NCBI RefSeq assembly: GCF_003977615.1
Contig: NZ_RYZR01000003.1
Coordinates: forward strand, 248,001-312,000
DNA length: 64,000 nucleotides
Direction of reading: 5' to 3'
From: Dyella dinghuensis
Lineage (GTDB): Bacteria > Pseudomonadota > Gammaproteobacteria > Xanthomonadales > Rhodanobacteraceae
In this document: in pieces, positions 29,657 through 38,177 of the stretch
How the letters are laid out: every line of letters begins with the position of its first letter
Numbering within the stretch: position 1 is the first letter of the stretch
The notes under the pieces: model-generated
Seen by the model: the letters and a program-made list of their open reading frames with translations, nothing else
What the model was told of the DNA's origin: nothing
The model's database searches: none
Program-made: the position numbers and the translations under genes

Positions 29657-30062
29657 AGATCGAATACCTGTGCGTGAAAAACATGGAAACCCGCACGCCT
29701 TATCGGCATGCAGGTCTCAATCGGGAAAAGGTGTGTTGCGAACGAAAAACGGGGACGGAAATCCGTGGCCAGAACAGGCGCACGCGTGCTGCTGCCGCAC
29801 TTGGCGACAGACAGAGCCTGCACAGCTGTATCAAGACGGGCGGTAGCCACAAACGTCTGAGAACCGACAAACCGCACCGATCCGCCAGCGCCCGCTAGAG
29901 CTGCGCCGGTAGACACTCTTGCTGAATGTCATTGCCCCCTGTCCCCCTGTTTTTTTCGTCAAACGATCAGCGGCACGGCCTGATTTCTTCGCCGGTGCCT
30001 TCCTTCCGCTTTCCGGGCTCTACCAAGTGTTCTGTAGGCCCATTTCCACTCAAACAGCCAGA

Positions 30063-30082
30063 TATGTGAATCGAGTCACATA
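30063..30082. promoter_or_regulatory. perfect CRP/Clp-type operator upstream of tpsA2
   Basis: TATGTGA-ATCGAG-TCACATA, a perfect 7-6-7 palindrome carrying TGTGA-N6-TCACA, the consensus for E. coli CRP and for Xanthomonas Clp (which responds to cyclic di-GMP). It lies about 406 bases upstream of the tpsA2 start; the only other gene it could serve, emrB, ends toward it. A weak -10-like TACAGA (minus strand, 30031-30036) lies downstream of it. Confidence 0.7.
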
Positions 30083-30236
30083 AGAATTGACGAACTTAGG
30101 AGGATAGTACCGGATTTGGCTTGAATCTCGCAACGAATTGCGATAGCCAATCGGCAGCCTCGCGCCTCGCAGGAAGGCCTTCCCGATATTTTTTTTGCGT
30201 GCGGCATCGGACATTTACCCGCGGCAAGCACAATGC

Positions 30237-30262
30237 AAGGTCTTCACCAATGTGAAGACCTT
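30237..30262. terminator. probable terminator hairpin after the emrAB operon
   Basis: Perfect 11-bp stem AAGGTCTTCAC / GTGAAGACCTT with loop CAAT, 50 bases past the emrB stop. The T-tail is poor on the minus strand, so termination may be inefficient or Rho-assisted. Confidence 0.5.
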
Positions 30263-30311
30263 TCTTCGAAAAAAGTTTCTGCGGCTATCGCATTGACGAC
30301 AGCCCGCAAGT

Positions 30312-31874
30312 TCAATGTGCGCCGGATGCCGCAGCGGATGCGTCGCCACCACCAGAGTGTCCGGGCTTGGAAATCCACAGCAGCGCAATCAGCACGACGA
30401 ACAGAATTCCCGAGATATAGAAAAGATCGTCAACACCAAGCTGCGCAGCCTGCTGATCCAGCAGATGATTGAAAATGCCGTACGACTGCGCCTGACTATT
30501 TCCCGCCTGTTGAACCTGATTTGTGAAATGTTGAAAGACCGGGTTGTAGTTCGTCGTCACTTCGTTGAGCTGCGCGTGATGCAGGATCGAACGGTGATCC
30601 CAGGCCGTCTGGAAGATCGACGTACCGATTCCGCCGCACAAAATACGCAGGAAGTTCGATAAGCCCGACGCAGCCGGAATGCGCTGAGGCGGCAATCCCG
30701 ACAACAAGACAGCCAGCAAGGGCACGAACAGCGTGGCGAGGCCGATACCCTGAATCAGTGTCGGCATAACGAGCGACCACGAGTCCACATCACTGGTGTA
30801 GTTGGCGCGCCAGAAGAAACACGCCGCGAACGCCAGCAGCGATACCGTGGCAAGGACACGCGGATCGACGCGCCCCATCAGTTTGCCGGTAAAAGGCGTC
30901 AACGCGACGGCCACCAAGCCTGCCGGGGCCAGAACCAGTCCTGCATCGGTAGCCCTGTATCCGAGATCAGTCTGAAGCCACAGCGGCAACAGCACGATGT
31001 TGGCGAAGTACAGTCCGTAAGACACCGACAAAGCGATCGTTCCCGCGGTGAAGTTGCGCAGTTTGAACAGACTCAAATCGACAATAGGATGGCGATCGGT
31101 CAACTCCCAGGCAACGAAGTACACGAATGCAATGGCCGAGGTGACCGCCAGCGCAATGATGACGGGCGAGTTGAACCAATCCAGATCCTTGCCCTTGTCG
31201 AGCATGATCTGCAAAGCGCCGACCCAGATCACCAACAGTACGAGGCCAAGAATATCGATCGGCAATTTATGCGTGGCCGATTCGCGATCGCGGAAGATCA
31301 ACCATGTGCCGGCGATGGCGAGTATGCCAACAGGAATGTTGACGTAGAAGATCCATGGCCAGGTGTAGTTGTCGGAAATCCATCCACCAAGGATGGGCCC
31401 CGCGACAGGCGCCGTGAGCGTTGTCATGGACCAAAGCGCCAAGGCCAGCGATGACTTGCTGCGAGGAAACGCAGCCAGCAGCAACGCCTGCGAAAGCGGA
31501 ATCATCGGACCGGCCACCGCACCTTGCAGCACGCGCGCCAGCAGCAGGAACGGCAAGTTCGGCGCGAAACCGCACATCCAGGAGGCGATAACAAAGAGTG
31601 TCGTCGCAGCGATGAAAAGCTTTACCTGCCCTATGCGCTGCGACAGCCAGCCGGTGAGAGGCAGAGCAATGGCGTTGGACACTGCGAACGACGTAATCAC
31701 CCACGTCCCCTGGTCCGACGACACACCCAAATTGCCGGAGATCGTTGGAATGGAAACGTTGGCGATCGACGTGTCGAGCACGTTCATGAAGGTCGCCAGC
31801 GATACCGCAATCGCTCCGATGGCGAGCTTCGCGCCTTGCAGCGGCGGATGATCGATGTGCTTGTTATCGCTCAT
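30312..31874 (-). CDS. emrB: EmrB-like DHA2-family MFS multidrug efflux transporter
   Basis: 520 aa, inner membrane, 14 predicted membrane spans. DHA2 marks: NVLDTSIANVSIPTISGNLG in the first span region, then WVITSFAVSNAIALPLTGWL and the LGGWISDNYTWPWIFYVNIP segment. Works as a proton/drug antiporter in a trans-envelope pump with the EmrA-like adaptor (stop 11 bases upstream) and the outer-membrane factor two genes upstream. Last gene of the minus-strand operon tetR-marR-omf-emrA-emrB. Substrates are likely hydrophobic drugs, uncouplers or fatty acids; none can be read from the sequence. Confidence 0.93.
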   Translation of the reverse strand: MSDNKHIDHPPLQGAKLAIGAIAVSLATFMNVLDTSIANVSIPTISGNLGVSSDQGTWVITSFAVSNAIALPLTGWLSQRIGQVKLFIAATTLFVIASWMCGFAPNLPFLLLARVLQGAVAGPMIPLSQALLLAAFPRSKSSLALALWSMTTLTAPVAGPILGGWISDNYTWPWIFYVNIPVGILAIAGTWLIFRDRESATHKLPIDILGLVLLVIWVGALQIMLDKGKDLDWFNSPVIIALAVTSAIAFVYFVAWELTDRHPIVDLSLFKLRNFTAGTIALSVSYGLYFANIVLLPLWLQTDLGYRATDAGLVLAPAGLVAVALTPFTGKLMGRVDPRVLATVSLLAFAACFFWRANYTSDVDSWSLVMPTLIQGIGLATLFVPLLAVLLSGLPPQRIPAASGLSNFLRILCGGIGTSIFQTAWDHRSILHHAQLNEVTTNYNPVFQHFTNQVQQAGNSQAQSYGIFNHLLDQQAAQLGVDDLFYISGILFVVLIALLWISKPGHSGGGDASAAASGAH

Positions 31875-31885
31875 GGCACACGTGC

Positions 31886-33124
31886 TCAGCGAGCAGCCGC
31901 GACGCGGGGTGCGTTACGTAAAACGGGTGCGGCGGCGATCGCGGCTTCCGCATCGCTGCCCGCGTTCAGCGCGATGATCTTGGCGATTTCGCCGCTGGCT
32001 TCGGAACCGTAATCTTCGAAAACGGGCGTCTGATATACCGTATTCGGCGCTTGCTCCAGCGCGGGACCATTGTCGTTGTGCAAATCGACTTCGGCGAGTA
32101 CGGACAAGCCAATACGCAACGGATGCGCCTCCAGTTCCTTCGGATCCAGCGCAACGCGCACCGGCAAACGCTGCACGATCTTGATCCAGTTGCCGGTCGC
32201 ATTCTGCGGTGGCAGCAGCGAGAACGCAGAACCCGTGCCGGCCGAAAAACCGACGACACGACCGTGATAGGTCACCGACGAACCGTACACGTCAGCGTGC
32301 AGCGTCACCGGCTGACCGATGCGCATGTGCTGAAGCTGCACTTCCTTGAAGTTGGCGTCGACCCAGATTTCATTCAACGGAACAACTGCCATGAGCGGTG
32401 TGCCCGGTGCCACGCGCTGCCCCACCTGCACGACGCGTTGAGCTACATAACCGGTAACTGGCGCCGGCAACGTGTTGCGCGCATAGGCGAGGTACGCATC
32501 GCGCACTTTCGCCGAAGCGGCCAGAACATCCGGATGATTGGCAATCGAGACATTCCAGGTCAGCGCCTGATTGGCAGCCAGTTGCTGATTCGCTGCCTCA
32601 TAGGCCGCTTCTGCATTGCTCAAGGCGTCGCGTGCGTGCGTAATCTCTTCGGTCGAGATGGCACCCGACTGCGCGATATCCATGCGGCGGTGATAGTCAT
32701 CCTGCGCACGCGCGAGATCCGACTTGCGCTGCGCCAACACGGCGCGAAATTGCAGGTTATCCACATAGAGCGTGCGCACCTGGCGTACGGTTTGACCGAG
32801 CGCAGCTTCAGACTGCTGCAATGCAATCCGCGCATCGGCAGGGTCGAGCTTGACCAACGGCTGCCCTTGCTTGATGGTCTGCGTGTTGTCCGCATTCACG
32901 GCGATCACCGTACCAACCACCTGTGGCGTGACTTGCACGACGTTGCCGTTGACGTAGGCATCGTCCGTCGATTCGTAGTAACGCGAGACCAGCAAGTAAT
33001 ACGACACGGCAGCAGCCGCAGCAAGGGCGACGCCAAGGGTAATGAGAGCGAGGATACGGCGACGGCGACCTCGACTCGGTTGTTCGCCACTGTCAGTGGA
33101 GATCGATGAGGCTTGAGCGTTCAT
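31886..33124 (-). CDS. emrA: EmrA-like HlyD-family membrane fusion protein
   Basis: 412 aa. Periplasmic adaptor linking EmrB to the outer-membrane channel. Cytoplasmic basic stretch (RGRRRR near residue 19), one membrane helix about 24-46, lipoyl-type half motifs (GNVVQVTPQVVGTVIAV ... GQPLVKLDP and later APVTGYVAQRVVQVGQRV), a long coiled-coil hairpin between them (about 100-215), then a beta-barrel domain (NEIWVDANFKEVQLQHMRIG) typical of EmrA/VceA proteins. It sits between the outer-membrane factor gene (42-base gap) and emrB (11-base gap). Confidence 0.93.
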   Translation of the reverse strand: MNAQASSISTDSGEQPSRGRRRRILALITLGVALAAAAAVSYYLLVSRYYESTDDAYVNGNVVQVTPQVVGTVIAVNADNTQTIKQGQPLVKLDPADARIALQQSEAALGQTVRQVRTLYVDNLQFRAVLAQRKSDLARAQDDYHRRMDIAQSGAISTEEITHARDALSNAEAAYEAANQQLAANQALTWNVSIANHPDVLAASAKVRDAYLAYARNTLPAPVTGYVAQRVVQVGQRVAPGTPLMAVVPLNEIWVDANFKEVQLQHMRIGQPVTLHADVYGSSVTYHGRVVGFSAGTGSAFSLLPPQNATGNWIKIVQRLPVRVALDPKELEAHPLRIGLSVLAEVDLHNDNGPALEQAPNTVYQTPVFEDYGSEASGEIAKIIALNAGSDAEAAIAAAPVLRNAPRVAAAR

Positions 33125-33166
33125 GGCAATGTCCGGGGATGTAAGGAGAGATGGAGAAGCGTTGAA

Positions 33167-34657
33167 TTACGGGGAAGCTTGAGTGCGATTGACGGCAGCA
33201 ACGTCTTCAGATGACGCCGCGTATCCACCACCCATCGCTTGAATAAGGGCAACCTGTGCATCCAGCCGCTGCATGCGCAACGTCGCTACGCGCTGGCTCT
33301 GCTCCAGTCGCGCGACATCTGCCGAAAGCACCTGCAACTGTGGATCGAGTCCGGCCTTGTAGCGGATGATCTCCAGGTCGTAAGCGCGACGGCTTGCGTC
33401 ATAAGCGCTTTGCGCGGTGACTTGTTGTTGCGCGACGGCGTGAATGGTCGCGACCTGCGTGGCCACATCGTTCAAGGCGCCAATCAGCGTCTGGTTGTAG
33501 TCCGCAACGGCTGCGTCGTAACCGGCATAGCGGTCTTTCAGCTGCGCACGCAACGCACCGCCGTCGAACAACGGCAGGTGGATAGCCGGACCGGCCTGAA
33601 CCGAGCGGCTGCTTGAGTTGAACAGGCGACCCCAGCCGAAGGCGTCGTAACCGACTGCTGCCGCCAGGTTGATGTCTGGGAAGAAATCCGCTTTCGCGAC
33701 TTTCACGTCGTGGCCCGCGGCATCGATGCGCCAATGCGCGGCAACGACATCGGGACGGCGCGCCAACAGATCGGCAGGCAGGCTATCGGGCAGCGCACTG
33801 TCCGGCGCCGCGAGCAAAACAGGCTGGGTTATCTGCAGACCGCGATCGGGCCCTTTACCGAGAAGTGCGGCAAGTTGATAACGCGTCGTTGCGATCTGGC
33901 CGTCCAGTTCAGATACATCGGTTTGCGTGGCGTCGATGGTGACGTCGATAGTGCGGCTTTCGACTTCGTTATCCAAACCCGTTTGCACGCGTGCTTGCGT
34001 AAGCGAACCGATTGACTTGCGGCTGGCGACTTCGTTCTGGGCAACATCGCGCAGCGCGTATAACAACGCCAGATGCACGTAGGCATGCGCGACGGACGTG
34101 GACAGTACCAGCCGCGCCTGTTCCTCTTCGGCTTCTGCGGCCCTCCGTTCGGAAATGGCCGAACGCAGCGCCTCATGATTCTTGCCCCAGATATCGAGGT
34201 CATAGGAGGCGCCGAAAATCAGCGAATTTTCGTTCTGCCAGCTATTACCCACCGGCGGTGGCAAAAAAGTGTTGCCGCTGAAGTGTTCGCGCGCAAAGGT
34301 GTCTTTGACGTCCGCGCTTGGCCCGGTCGCAGCATGCGCCTGCTCGGCGTACGCAGATGCCTTTCCAACGCGTGCTTTCGCCTCGGCTAGCGTCGGACTA
34401 TTGGCGACGGCTTCGTTGATCAGCGCCGTCAACTGCGGATCCCCGAATCGCGCGGACCAGTCCATAGCAGGCCACGTACCACCCTGAGCCGGAATACTGA
34501 TGGCGCTCGTGTAATCGGAAACCGGTGCCGGGTGGCTATCGCTGCGAATGCCGCGATAGTTCACACACGCACTGAGTGCGGCGGTCAGCAGGGAAACACC
34601 CAGTACGCGCATCACGCCGCGCGGCGGCCTTGAAGCGATGACTGTGGATGGGTTCAT
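33167..34657 (-). CDS. NodT/OprM-family outer-membrane efflux lipoprotein
   Basis: 496 aa. Trimeric outer-membrane channel of the tripartite pump. N-terminal lipobox LSAC with Cys31 after a hydrophobic stretch predicts a lipoprotein. Two OEP repeats: first with FGASYDLDIWGKN, second with FFPDINLAAAVGYDAFGWG and GPAIHLPLFDGGALRAQL; both are hallmark NodT motifs. ATG 34657 has TTGAGG 12 bases upstream. Second-to-last cognate component before emrA in the operon, 45 bases after marR. Confidence 0.92.
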   Translation of the reverse strand: MNPSTVIASRPPRGVMRVLGVSLLTAALSACVNYRGIRSDSHPAPVSDYTSAISIPAQGGTWPAMDWSARFGDPQLTALINEAVANSPTLAEAKARVGKASAYAEQAHAATGPSADVKDTFAREHFSGNTFLPPPVGNSWQNENSLIFGASYDLDIWGKNHEALRSAISERRAAEAEEEQARLVLSTSVAHAYVHLALLYALRDVAQNEVASRKSIGSLTQARVQTGLDNEVESRTIDVTIDATQTDVSELDGQIATTRYQLAALLGKGPDRGLQITQPVLLAAPDSALPDSLPADLLARRPDVVAAHWRIDAAGHDVKVAKADFFPDINLAAAVGYDAFGWGRLFNSSSRSVQAGPAIHLPLFDGGALRAQLKDRYAGYDAAVADYNQTLIGALNDVATQVATIHAVAQQQVTAQSAYDASRRAYDLEIIRYKAGLDPQLQVLSADVARLEQSQRVATLRMQRLDAQVALIQAMGGGYAASSEDVAAVNRTQASP

Positions 34658-34702
34658 AAAGGATATACCTCAAGGGGGAAGGCAATACCGTGTGCGAGGG
34701 CG

Positions 34703-35299
34703 TCACGACTTCCGCGTGTTGCGAAAGTCGTGACTTTGCATGGGGGAGCGTGCACGGCTTTGGCAGTTGTCGGCCATGCGCTTCAGGCCGCGTTGCAGCG
34801 CCTGCAGATCTGTCTTGCTGATGCCGGTAGTCAGGGCATCCAGAATGTGTTGCGTGATCTCGATCGTCCGGCGCGCAATGCGTTTTGCTCGATCAGTGAG
34901 TGCAATACGCACAACGCGGCGATCGTCCGTGCAACGGCGGCGCGTCAATAGGCCGTATTTTTCCAGCATGTCCAGCGCATGGCTTACCGTGCTGGCATTC
35001 ACGCCGACTACGGCAGCGAGATCGTTGCCCAGCATGGCCGGCTCAGTGGCAAGCAACATCAGAATTTCGGCTTGAATACCGGTGATGTTGAATTCTTCTT
35101 TCATGCGCTGCGTTGTCAGACGTTTGAACGCAGACGACGTGCGTACCAGCGCGTGGGCGACATTGTCATGCTGGCGGCGCGCTGCAAATCGGCGCGCTCT
35201 GGTTTTCTGCGCGTCGCCAGCGCCTTGATCGTTCGCGATGGCAAGCGCACCAATGGCCGGCGCATCGGAAGCTTTCTTGCTGGTTCTTGAAGTAGCCAC
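34703..35299 (-). CDS. MarR-family transcriptional regulator
   Basis: 198 aa from GTG 35299 (preceded by AGGCAGACGG). A longer reading to 35398 would overlap tetR and starts without a signal. Winged-helix MarR core about residues 75-165: LGNDLAAVVGVNASTVSHALDMLEKYGLLTRRR is the recognition-helix region, followed by the wing DDRRVVRIALTDRAKRI. Basic, Ala/Arg-rich N-terminal extension of about 50 residues. Second gene of the efflux operon, directly after tetR; presumably an additional ligand-sensing repressor of the pump genes. Confidence 0.88.
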   Translation of the reverse strand: MATSRTSKKASDAPAIGALAIANDQGAGDAQKTRARRFAARRQHDNVAHALVRTSSAFKRLTTQRMKEEFNITGIQAEILMLLATEPAMLGNDLAAVVGVNASTVSHALDMLEKYGLLTRRRCTDDRRVVRIALTDRAKRIARRTIEITQHILDALTTGISKTDLQALQRGLKRMADNCQSRARSPMQSHDFRNTRKS

Positions 35300-35318
35300 G
35301 TCGTATACCGTCTGCCTG

Positions 35319-35909
35319 TTATGAAGCAGTGGCCTCCGCAGCAGCGAGGGCAGCGCGACGACCGGACTCCAGAAAGCGATCGGACATCTCCCGATCATCC
35401 GTGGCGCGCGCCAGAACCATCGTGCCGATCAGGCACGACACCACTGCAGCGGCGTTTGCTTCGCGCTGCTCGGGCTTTAGCGATTCGGGAAGGACTGAAC
35501 CGACAAGTTTCACCATTTCCTTGATGCTGCCGCTCAATTGCGCGCGTACCGGCCCATCCGTGCGCCCTGCTTCGATAGCGAGCGTGGCGAGCATGCAACC
35601 GCTACCTACGTTGTCGCGATGCGACGCGCTGAGATAACCGTTGATCAGCTCTTCCAGATTCGGACGGCCTGTCTCGCTGCTTACTTTGAGCCAGCGCTCG
35701 CGCATGCGTCCCTGCCCCACCGCAAGCGCTTCGCGCGTCAGATCGTCTTTCGATTCGAAGTGATTGTAGAAACCGCCCTGCGTCAGACCGATTTCGCTCA
35801 TTAAGTTGGCGACGCCGACATTGGCGATGCCTTCCTTGCGGAAGCGCTCAGCCGCCGTGTCGATGATGCGGCGACGTGTCGTTTCTTTATGTCCCTTCTC
35901 GTAGCGCAT
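35319..35909 (-). CDS. TetR/AcrR-family transcriptional repressor
   Basis: 196 aa. ATG 35909 with TTGAGG 11 bases upstream. N-terminal HTH: RRRIIDTAAERFRKEGIANVG ... MSEIGLTQGGFYNHFESKDDL; the C-terminal part resembles the TetR_C group found in AcrR/NemR-like regulators (AVVSCLIGTMVLARA). First gene of the efflux operon; its own promoter overlaps that of the divergent dehydrogenase over two palindromes, the natural operator candidates. A Cys (SGCMLATLAIE) is seen in the ligand domain, as in some electrophile-sensing TetR proteins; that role is speculative. Confidence 0.9.
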   Translation of the reverse strand: MRYEKGHKETTRRRIIDTAAERFRKEGIANVGVANLMSEIGLTQGGFYNHFESKDDLTREALAVGQGRMRERWLKVSSETGRPNLEELINGYLSASHRDNVGSGCMLATLAIEAGRTDGPVRAQLSGSIKEMVKLVGSVLPESLKPEQREANAAAVVSCLIGTMVLARATDDREMSDRFLESGRRAALAAAEATAS

Positions 35910-35940
35910 GGGTCTGGCCTCAAGGGTTGAACTGCAAACG

Positions 35941-35988
35941 TTGCAATTGAATTATAGTCATCATATGATATTACGTACATAATGTAAA
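35941..35988. promoter_or_regulatory. face-to-face overlapping promoters with palindromic operators, tetR / SDR
   Basis: Plus strand: -35 TTGCAA 35941-35946, 17-base spacer, -10 TATGAT 35964-35969, about 70 bases before the SDR leader ends. Minus strand: -35 TTTACA 35988-35983, 17-base spacer, -10 TATGAT 35965-35960. Both -10 boxes share the perfect palindrome ATCATATGAT (35960-35969). A second palindrome, ATTACGTACATAAT (35970-35983, one mismatch pair), abuts it. The two would be a compact TetR-type operator able to shut both promoters at once. Confidence 0.75.
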
Positions 35989-36046
35989 GACCCCGCCTGC
36001 CACGTCTTTGGCCCGGCTCTTCCCATCCCCCACGGAGAACTCCCCT

Positions 36047-36757
36047 ATGAAAATCCAAGGTAAAACTGCCCTAGTCACCGGCGCCAACCGCGGTCTTGGC
36101 CTGGCTTATGCGAAAGCCCTGCTCGCCGCAGGCGCCGCCAAGGTCTATGCCGGCGCGCGCGATCCGTCCACGGTCACCCAGCCCGGCGTGGTACCCGTAA
36201 AGCTGGACGTCACTTCGCTGGACGACGTGGCAAAGGCCGCTGCACAGCTGTCCGACGTCGACATCGTCATCAACAATGCCGGTATCGCTCTTACGGGTAC
36301 GAACCTGCTTGAAGACGAAGGCGCAAAGAATCTGCGCGCCCAGTTGGACACAAACGTATGGGGCATCTTGAACGTGAGCCGCGCGTTTGCGCCGGTACTG
36401 CGCGCCAACGGCGGCGGCGCCATCGTCAACATGCTCTCGGTATTGAGCTGGCTGAGCCTTCCCCGAACTGCGACCTATTCCATATCGAAAGCGGCAGCGT
36501 GGGCGTTGACGAACGGTTTGCGCAATGACTTGCGTAATCAGGGAACGCTAGTGGTGGGCGTGCATGCCGGACTGATCGACACGGACATGGCCAAAAATCT
36601 AGAAGGCCCAAAGACAAGTGCCGATGACATCGCGCAACGCGTTATCGAAGGGCTGCAAAACGGCGATGAAGAAGTGCTGGCCGATGCAATCTCGCAAAAC
36701 GTGAAAGCGGGCTTTGGCGTTTCGCCCTCTCCTTACCTGGTTGGTCAGCGCGACTGA
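36047..36757 (+). CDS. short-chain dehydrogenase/reductase (SDR family oxidoreductase)
   Basis: 236 aa. ATG 36047 with CGGAG 8 bases upstream; 13 upstream open codons are not SDR-like. Rossmann motif TGANRGLGLAYA (residues about 10-21), NNAG near 80, catalytic YSISK (Y-x-x-x-K) near 145 with the preceding Ser in MLSVLS. NAD(P)-dependent; substrate unknown. Divergent from tetR with a shared promoter-operator, so it is probably induced by the same ligand, perhaps detoxifying an aldehyde or quinone-like compound that the pump also exports. That link is inference. Confidence 0.9.
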   Translation: MKIQGKTALVTGANRGLGLAYAKALLAAGAAKVYAGARDPSTVTQPGVVPVKLDVTSLDDVAKAAAQLSDVDIVINNAGIALTGTNLLEDEGAKNLRAQLDTNVWGILNVSRAFAPVLRANGGGAIVNMLSVLSWLSLPRTATYSISKAAAWALTNGLRNDLRNQGTLVVGVHAGLIDTDMAKNLEGPKTSADDIAQRVIEGLQNGDEEVLADAISQNVKAGFGVSPSPYLVGQRD

Positions 36758-36840
36758 GCCAACTGCGGCCGACCTTCACCATAAACCGATTGCGGGGTGT
36801 CCGGACATACAAGTGCTAGCCCGGCAACATTGATTAAAAA

Positions 36841-36868
36841 AGCCGCCTCATATTTGAGGCGGCTTTTT
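36841..36868. terminator. bidirectional Rho-independent terminator
   Basis: 10-bp stem AGCCGCCTCA / TGAGGCGGCT with loop TATT, T-run on the plus side and A-run on the other, between the convergent SDR and DedA-rhodanese genes. The rest of the 274-base gap shows nothing else. Confidence 0.9.
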
Positions 36869-37031
36869 CGTTGTCCGATACAAAATTCATGGGCGTCGAC
36901 ATATCCAGCTTGCTTTGCGCCGGCACCCAGCTATCGGGAAGCTTGTATGAGATCGTTGTTACGGCATAACAACGTGACCAACGGCAGAGGGGCTATTTGG
37001 CCTTATCTAAGGCAGCAAAACGCGCCGTGTA

Positions 37032-38024
37032 TCAGTGCACGTGGCCTGGCACTATGGTTGCTTCGCTGAGATCGATCTGCTCCGCAAGCGGCAGCTGATC
37101 GATGTCGTAACCCGCGTCAGCCCATGCGTCGAGACCACCCAACAGCGGACGCACGCGGCGATAGCCTTGCATCAGCAAACCTTTCGCCGCTTTTGCTGCA
37201 GACACTTCATTCGGGCAGCTGCAATAGATCACCACTTCCTGGTCGATCGAAACGTGGTTGAGGTCCTGATCGATACCGCGCAAATCCGCCATCAACGCAC
37301 CGGGAATAATGCGGGTATCCACCAGTCGCGAGGCCTGAGAGCGCACATCGATCACGACAGGTGCCTTCCCTTCCTCGATCAGCCGATGGAGTTCATCCAC
37401 GTTGATGCGGGCAAGACGCAAGGCCAGCAGCAACCGCCGACGCTGCCACCACTTGAGCATCACATACGCGATGAACAAGGCAGCCAGGAATTCGAGAGCG
37501 ACCGTACCCGCGCTCGCCAGCGCCATCAGTACGTGGTCGATCTCATGCGCAAAGGCGTAGCCGAGCCCAACGACCACACCGATCCAGAGCAGAGAACCAA
37601 GACTGTCGAACCACACGAAAACGTGCGGCCGCAGTTTCATCGCACCGACCAGCGGCGGCGCGATGGTGGAAAGGCCGGGTACGAATTTGGCGATCAGCAG
37701 AATCTGCCCACGCCAGCGCTGAAAACGCAACTCGGACTGCTTTACACACGAATCGGGCGACAGCGAAATGCGGCACAGCGTGCGCATGACCGTCGCACCA
37801 AAATGCCGGCCGGCCCAATACCAGGCTAGATCACTGATGAGGCACGCGATCAGCGCAACCACAATGACCGCGACCAGCGGCAGCTTGCCTGTAGACGCCA
37901 ACGCACCGGCGACCACCAGCGTCGGCACCGCGGGCACAGGCACGCCTGCCTGCTCCACCAATACATTGACGAAGACCAGCAGCAAGCCGTATTCGGCGAT
38001 CAACGCGATAATCGTATGCGTCAC
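37032..38024 (-). CDS. DedA-family membrane protein fused to a C-terminal rhodanese domain
   Basis: 330 aa from GTG 38024, chosen because GAGGG lies 8 bases upstream and the DedA domain starts at once (HTIIALIAEYG); an in-frame ATG at 38069 is the alternative. N-terminal DedA/SNARE-associated domain, about residues 1-190, with GVPVPAVPTLVVAGALA and the FVPGLSTIAPPLVGAMK re-entrant motif. After a membrane helix and a basic linker, a rhodanese domain, about 225-320, carries the catalytic loop starting at Cys268 (YCSCPNE). DedA proteins act in lipid flipping and proton-dependent stress tolerance; rhodanese domains carry sulfane sulfur. The fusion recurs in proteobacteria, but its joint role is unclear. 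Confidence 0.9.
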   Translation of the reverse strand: MTHTIIALIAEYGLLLVFVNVLVEQAGVPVPAVPTLVVAGALASTGKLPLVAVIVVALIACLISDLAWYWAGRHFGATVMRTLCRISLSPDSCVKQSELRFQRWRGQILLIAKFVPGLSTIAPPLVGAMKLRPHVFVWFDSLGSLLWIGVVVGLGYAFAHEIDHVLMALASAGTVALEFLAALFIAYVMLKWWQRRRLLLALRLARINVDELHRLIEEGKAPVVIDVRSQASRLVDTRIIPGALMADLRGIDQDLNHVSIDQEVVIYCSCPNEVSAAKAAKGLLMQGYRRVRPLLGGLDAWADAGYDIDQLPLAEQIDLSEATIVPGHVH

Positions 38025-38120
38025 CGTAGTGACCCTCGATGAGGATGTCCGCAAATCGGATGCCTGCATCGTTGGGGTAAATGACGCTGAATGCAAGGTG
38101 CACGACGCATGTCGCGGTGC

Positions 38121-38152
38121 AAAAAAGCCATTCCGGCCGAAGCCGGAATGGC
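38121..38152 (-). terminator. Rho-independent terminator of aqpZ
   Basis: Perfect 11-bp stem GCCATTCCGGC / GCCGGAATGGC with a tetraloop, followed on the minus strand by six T, 26 bases past the aqpZ stop. It separates aqpZ from the DedA gene. Confidence 0.93.
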
Positions 38153-38177
38153 GGGATAGCAAAGCCGTTGAATGCCG

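Larger units (their letters stand above)
29657..30311. other. 655-base intergenic region: tpsA2 leader and control region
   Basis: No gene supported. Contains, on the way up from tpsA2: a GCGTG/CACGC stem near 29660-29700; a purine-rich stretch (minus strand CAGGGGGACAGGGGG, near 29935-29950); the perfect TGTGA-N6-TCACA site at 30063-30082; an A/T run near 30187; and an 11-bp hairpin at 30237-30262 just downstream of the efflux operon. Confidence 0.6.

Noticed and set aside
29838-29848. ops/JUMPstart-like GGCGGTAGC, the RfaH recruitment element
   Set aside because: It is on the plus strand while the only gene it could serve (tpsA2) is on the minus strand, and the last bases of the element do not match.
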